From assembly GCA_934438075.1 (NCBI GenBank), contig CAKSBF010000011.1, positions 1-64,000 on the forward strand: a stretch of 64,000 nt of DNA, given 5' to 3'. The translations under genes were made by a program, and so were the position numbers. This document shows, one piece after another, positions 61,268-64,000 of this stretch. Under the pieces are notes generated by a model. The model made no database searches. It was not told the origin of the DNA and worked only from the letters and a program-made list of their open reading frames with translations. This stretch comes from an uncultured Clostridia bacterium (GTDB taxonomy: Bacteria; Bacillota; Clostridia; UBA1381; UBA9506). Position 1 is the stretch's first letter. Each line of letters starts with the position of its first letter.

Positions 61268-64000
61268 ATGAAACTAAAACGAGCGATAGCGTGTGTACTT
61301 GCGTTTAACATGCTGCTGATGTGCGGCGTGGTTAGTCACGCAGAAACAACGGGAACTGTGGTGGCAGAGGAAAATTATCAAAACTGTGCGCTCGGAGAAT
61401 ATCCCAATGCGGTGTCAGGCGTTCGCTATACCGTTGAAAAGGACAGCGATGATGCTGAAAATCTCGTTGGAAGAGTTGTGCCAAACACAAGTTCTTCTGC
61501 CGTACTGCATCAATTTCGCTTTGATGCGGTCAGCACAAAACTTTCCGTGGCATTTTCCATTCGTTTTGTCGGAAGGGGAAGCGGTGAAAAGCTGAAGATT
61601 GCGTTAGAATATGCGGGCGTAAAAAAGGACAACTTTTTTATCTTGCCTACCGGGATTTCAGGCAATAAGGATAATCCGATAGCGGACAGCTGTGATTTAA
61701 CACTGCGTCAGACGGGCATGGCGGACGGTAAGTGGCACAGTGTGGAACTGGTGCTTGATGTTGGCAGCAAAACCTACACGGCCTTTTTAGACGGCGAACT
61801 GAAAACTCCGGAGGATGGGTATTATCTGCGCCATGCTTCTTTTGAAAACTTTGCATCCGGTATTACCGGTGTAACAATTGCTGCAACAGGCAGGGGCGGT
61901 AATATTTTGCTGGATAACCTTGCAATTTCGCGTATCAGCGCCTCTAAGGAGGAAACCACTTCTGCCGGCGGACAGAATGCATTAGGAGCAAGACTGGGCA
62001 GCTCTATTATGTTTTTTGAAAATTCACCGATTTCTTACCGCGGCGGCAATAAGGGATATGCGGATAACGTGAGCGGTGAGGCGATTCCGGTTATGGCAGA
62101 GGGAAAAATGTTTGTTCCGCTGTCTATGATTGCAACCGGCGTTACGGCAGATGCAAATCATGAAAAGGTCAATGCTCAGATCAATAAAAAGCCGGTTGCT
62201 TTTCAAATAGGCTCTGCTGATTATCAGTTGGGGCAGGAAAAGAAGACCTTAACTGCTGCGGCATTTTGGAAGGGAACAGCATATATTCCTGCTGAAGATG
62301 CCGCAAAGCTGATGGGGGCAGAACTTTATACAGACGGGCAGGGCTTGTACGGTTTGATGAGCAGCAGTCCTCTGGATGAGAAGAAAGATCAGGAGATCTT
62401 GGCGATACTGAGACAGAATTTAAATCTTTCCAGTACGCCGAAAGAGCAGGCTGATGGTGTGCCGCAGGTTTTCCATAAGAGCGGAACGGTTCGCGGCGGT
62501 GAAACAGCGTTGTTGTATGGCTGGAACTTTGATAAAAATACTAAAGTTGAAATCAGCTGCACGGACAGCACCGGAGCGGCGCAGACGCAGGAAATTGAAC
62601 CAACGCAGATTACAAAAAATTCCGTTAAGTTTATTGTACCGGAACAATTTCCGTTAGCGGTATATCCTGTAACTGTTAAAAATGCTCATGGTGCATCGGA
62701 AAAGGTATTTTTAAATACGGCTGACCCATGGTGGTATATGGCGGACAGCCTTCAAAAAGCAACGCCGGGCGGCTGGATTTATATTATGGGTGATTCCATG
62801 GCGTTTGAGAACCTCGGTCAGCTGAAACTGGTTTCAGGCAGCACGGAAATTGTCCTGCCCGGTATACAGCAGGATGAATACGGCAGCAGAGGTTCTGTGC
62901 CGGAAACAGTAGCACCGGGAAGTTATGAGCTGTGGGTTCAGAACGGTTTGAGCGGTGAGACGTGGCATAAGCTGGATGTTGTTGAGATTATTGCGAAAGA
63001 AGATACATCGCGCAAAACCGTTTTCAATGTAGTGGATTATCAGGCAGATCCCCGTGGCAGTGTTGACTCGACAGAGGCGATTCAAAATGCTCTCACTTTG
63101 GCGGGTTCAAACGGTGGTACGGTATATTTCCCAAGGGGAAGATATCGTTTTTCCGGACAGCTTCAGATTCCGGTCGGCGTTACTTTGGAAGGAGAAGGCA
63201 AGGGTCTTGTATCACTGTTTTTTGAACCGGGCATTGTTTTGCCTTCAACAGTACTTGCTGCTACAGATGATTTTGTAATTAAAAACATTGATTTATATGT
63301 GGAAAACGACCACCAGGATATTTTAACGGCGCGCAACAACTTTAAGCTGCAAAACTGTATGTTCCGCGTGAATGCCTTCTACCATCAGGTAAAGGTTAAT
63401 GAGGTCGGCGGAAGCTATCCGTATCCGGCGGCAACCAAGGATGCAGCCGATTTAGGATTTCTGCTTTACATCAGCGGTTCAAACTTTATCATTGATCATT
63501 GTGATTTGCTTTGTTCCGGTCAGGTATTTGAGCTGCAGCACGCGCGCAACGGCATTATCAGCAACAGTGTATTTTCGGCAGGAAGCAATCCCGTTCAGTC
63601 TTACGGCACTTCAAAAATGCTTTGGGAGAACAATACCTTCCAGGGGGGCGGTTTGTATTCCAACGGTATGATGCTGAGCTTGTATTTTAATGCGGCGGCA
63701 ACCTATTTTAACTGCTTTAAAAACAATACCTTCCGCGACTTTTACGGCGGCGACCGTGAGGCTATGACTTTCGACGGACACGGTACTGCATATTTGGGCG
63801 GTGTGAATAAAACGGACGGTGCGAAGATGACACTGACGGAGGCACCGCACTGGGGTACGTCAAACAAAGATATGATTGAGTCGTGGACGATGGGCTTTGA
63901 CAGACGTGACACGGAACGTGAATGGCATGGTTTAACGGTTTATATTTTAGATGGAAAAGGTGCAGGGCAGGCGCGTAACTTGGTTGCGTGCTCGGAAAAC
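61268..64000 (+). CDS. Secreted beta-helix protein with jelly-roll N-terminus, truncated by window end
   Basis: An open frame of 911 codons running past the window end. Signal peptide (VLAFNMLLMCGVVSHAET), N-terminal jelly-roll-like domain (about 25-230), a stalk-like region (about 240-370: AIPVMAEGKMFVPLSMIATGVTADANHEKVNAQI), an IPT/TIG-like domain (about 395-480: GTVRGGETALLYGWNFDKNTKVEISC) and then a Pectate_lyase_3 beta-helix beginning FNVVDYQADPRGSVDSTEAIQNALTLAGSNGGTVYFPRGRYRFS. It shares NTFRDFYGGDREAMTFDGHGTAYLG and EWHGLTVYILDGKGAGQARNLVAC with the previous gene, so the two are paralogues with different N-termini. GGAGGC precedes the ATG. The 3' end is unseen. Confidence 0.9.
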   Translation, partial: MKLKRAIACVLAFNMLLMCGVVSHAETTGTVVAEENYQNCALGEYPNAVSGVRYTVEKDSDDAENLVGRVVPNTSSSAVLHQFRFDAVSTKLSVAFSIRFVGRGSGEKLKIALEYAGVKKDNFFILPTGISGNKDNPIADSCDLTLRQTGMADGKWHSVELVLDVGSKTYTAFLDGELKTPEDGYYLRHASFENFASGITGVTIAATGRGGNILLDNLAISRISASKEETTSAGGQNALGARLGSSIMFFENSPISYRGGNKGYADNVSGEAIPVMAEGKMFVPLSMIATGVTADANHEKVNAQINKKPVAFQIGSADYQLGQEKKTLTAAAFWKGTAYIPAEDAAKLMGAELYTDGQGLYGLMSSSPLDEKKDQEILAILRQNLNLSSTPKEQADGVPQVFHKSGTVRGGETALLYGWNFDKNTKVEISCTDSTGAAQTQEIEPTQITKNSVKFIVPEQFPLAVYPVTVKNAHGASEKVFLNTADPWWYMADSLQKATPGGWIYIMGDSMAFENLGQLKLVSGSTEIVLPGIQQDEYGSRGSVPETVAPGSYELWVQNGLSGETWHKLDVVEIIAKEDTSRKTVFNVVDYQADPRGSVDSTEAIQNALTLAGSNGGTVYFPRGRYRFSGQLQIPVGVTLEGEGKGLVSLFFEPGIVLPSTVLAATDDFVIKNIDLYVENDHQDILTARNNFKLQNCMFRVNAFYHQVKVNEVGGSYPYPAATKDAADLGFLLYISGSNFIIDHCDLLCSGQVFELQHARNGIISNSVFSAGSNPVQSYGTSKMLWENNTFQGGGLYSNGMMLSLYFNAAATYFNCFKNNTFRDFYGGDREAMTFDGHGTAYLGGVNKTDGAKMTLTEAPHWGTSNKDMIESWTMGFDRRDTEREWHGLTVYILDGKGAGQARNLVACSEN

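Overview
The window looks like a chromosome segment of an anaerobic, low-to-mid GC Firmicute of the class Clostridia, probably gut-associated. The signs are strong AGGAGG ribosome sites, CIRCE-controlled groESL, Rex, ABC-F, a YesN/YesM two-component system next to an LplB/YtcP/LipO-type sugar importer, S-layer homology (SLH) anchors, and a GGGtGRT gene pair. The SLH proteins, pectate-lyase-like beta-helix proteins and a GH88 enzyme suggest a plant-polysaccharide degrader. This lineage call is an inference.

Layout. 1-2340: AT-rich accessory DNA with tnpV, a DUF6809-like gene and a complete retron (promoter, putative msr-msd RNA, 61-residue one-helix membrane protein, reverse transcriptase, terminator). 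It lies on the 3' side of a tRNA-Leu gene, a classic island site. 2433-14580: core genes groES-groEL, mntP, a PocR/AraC regulator, a heterodimeric ABC exporter, a GH88 hydrolase with a divergent AraC regulator, and an ABC-F ATPase. 14640-16650: an Fe-S scaffold-like gene and a GGGtGRT gene behind a structured leader. 16770-18421: tRNA-Tyr, a TPM-domain protein and LemA. 18549-24532: a LysR regulator facing a six-gene redox operon across a 25-bp palindrome. 24533-31142: structured leader, DMT transporter, prfA, and aconitase, isocitrate dehydrogenase and Rex. 31207-34480: tRNA-Arg with a duplicated 3' flank, XRE regulator, TM2 and DUF2752 proteins, and a deletion scar joining a broken ttcA-like gene to the tail of a MATE transporter.

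34507-44105 is a carbohydrate-phosphate region: an FSA-type aldolase diverges from SIS, TIM-like, YjbQ, DeoR, FGGY kinase, NagA-like and NagB-like genes, followed by a separate nagB-nagA pair. AAACGAAA repeats occur at both promoters of the SIS-to-NagB-like block and may be the DeoR operators.

44349-64000 is a glycan uptake and processing locus: response regulator and sensor kinase, two permeases, a lipoprotein binding protein, two SLH proteins, two secreted jelly-roll-like proteins and two large right-handed beta-helix proteins, the last running off the window.

The most novel candidates are the retron with its tiny membrane partner, the SIS/TIM/YjbQ/FGGY/NagA-like/NagB-like pathway with its repeats, the SLH plus beta-helix surface locus, and the structured leader of the Fe-S/GGGtGRT operon. 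All calls are from reading the sequence; no database search was run.
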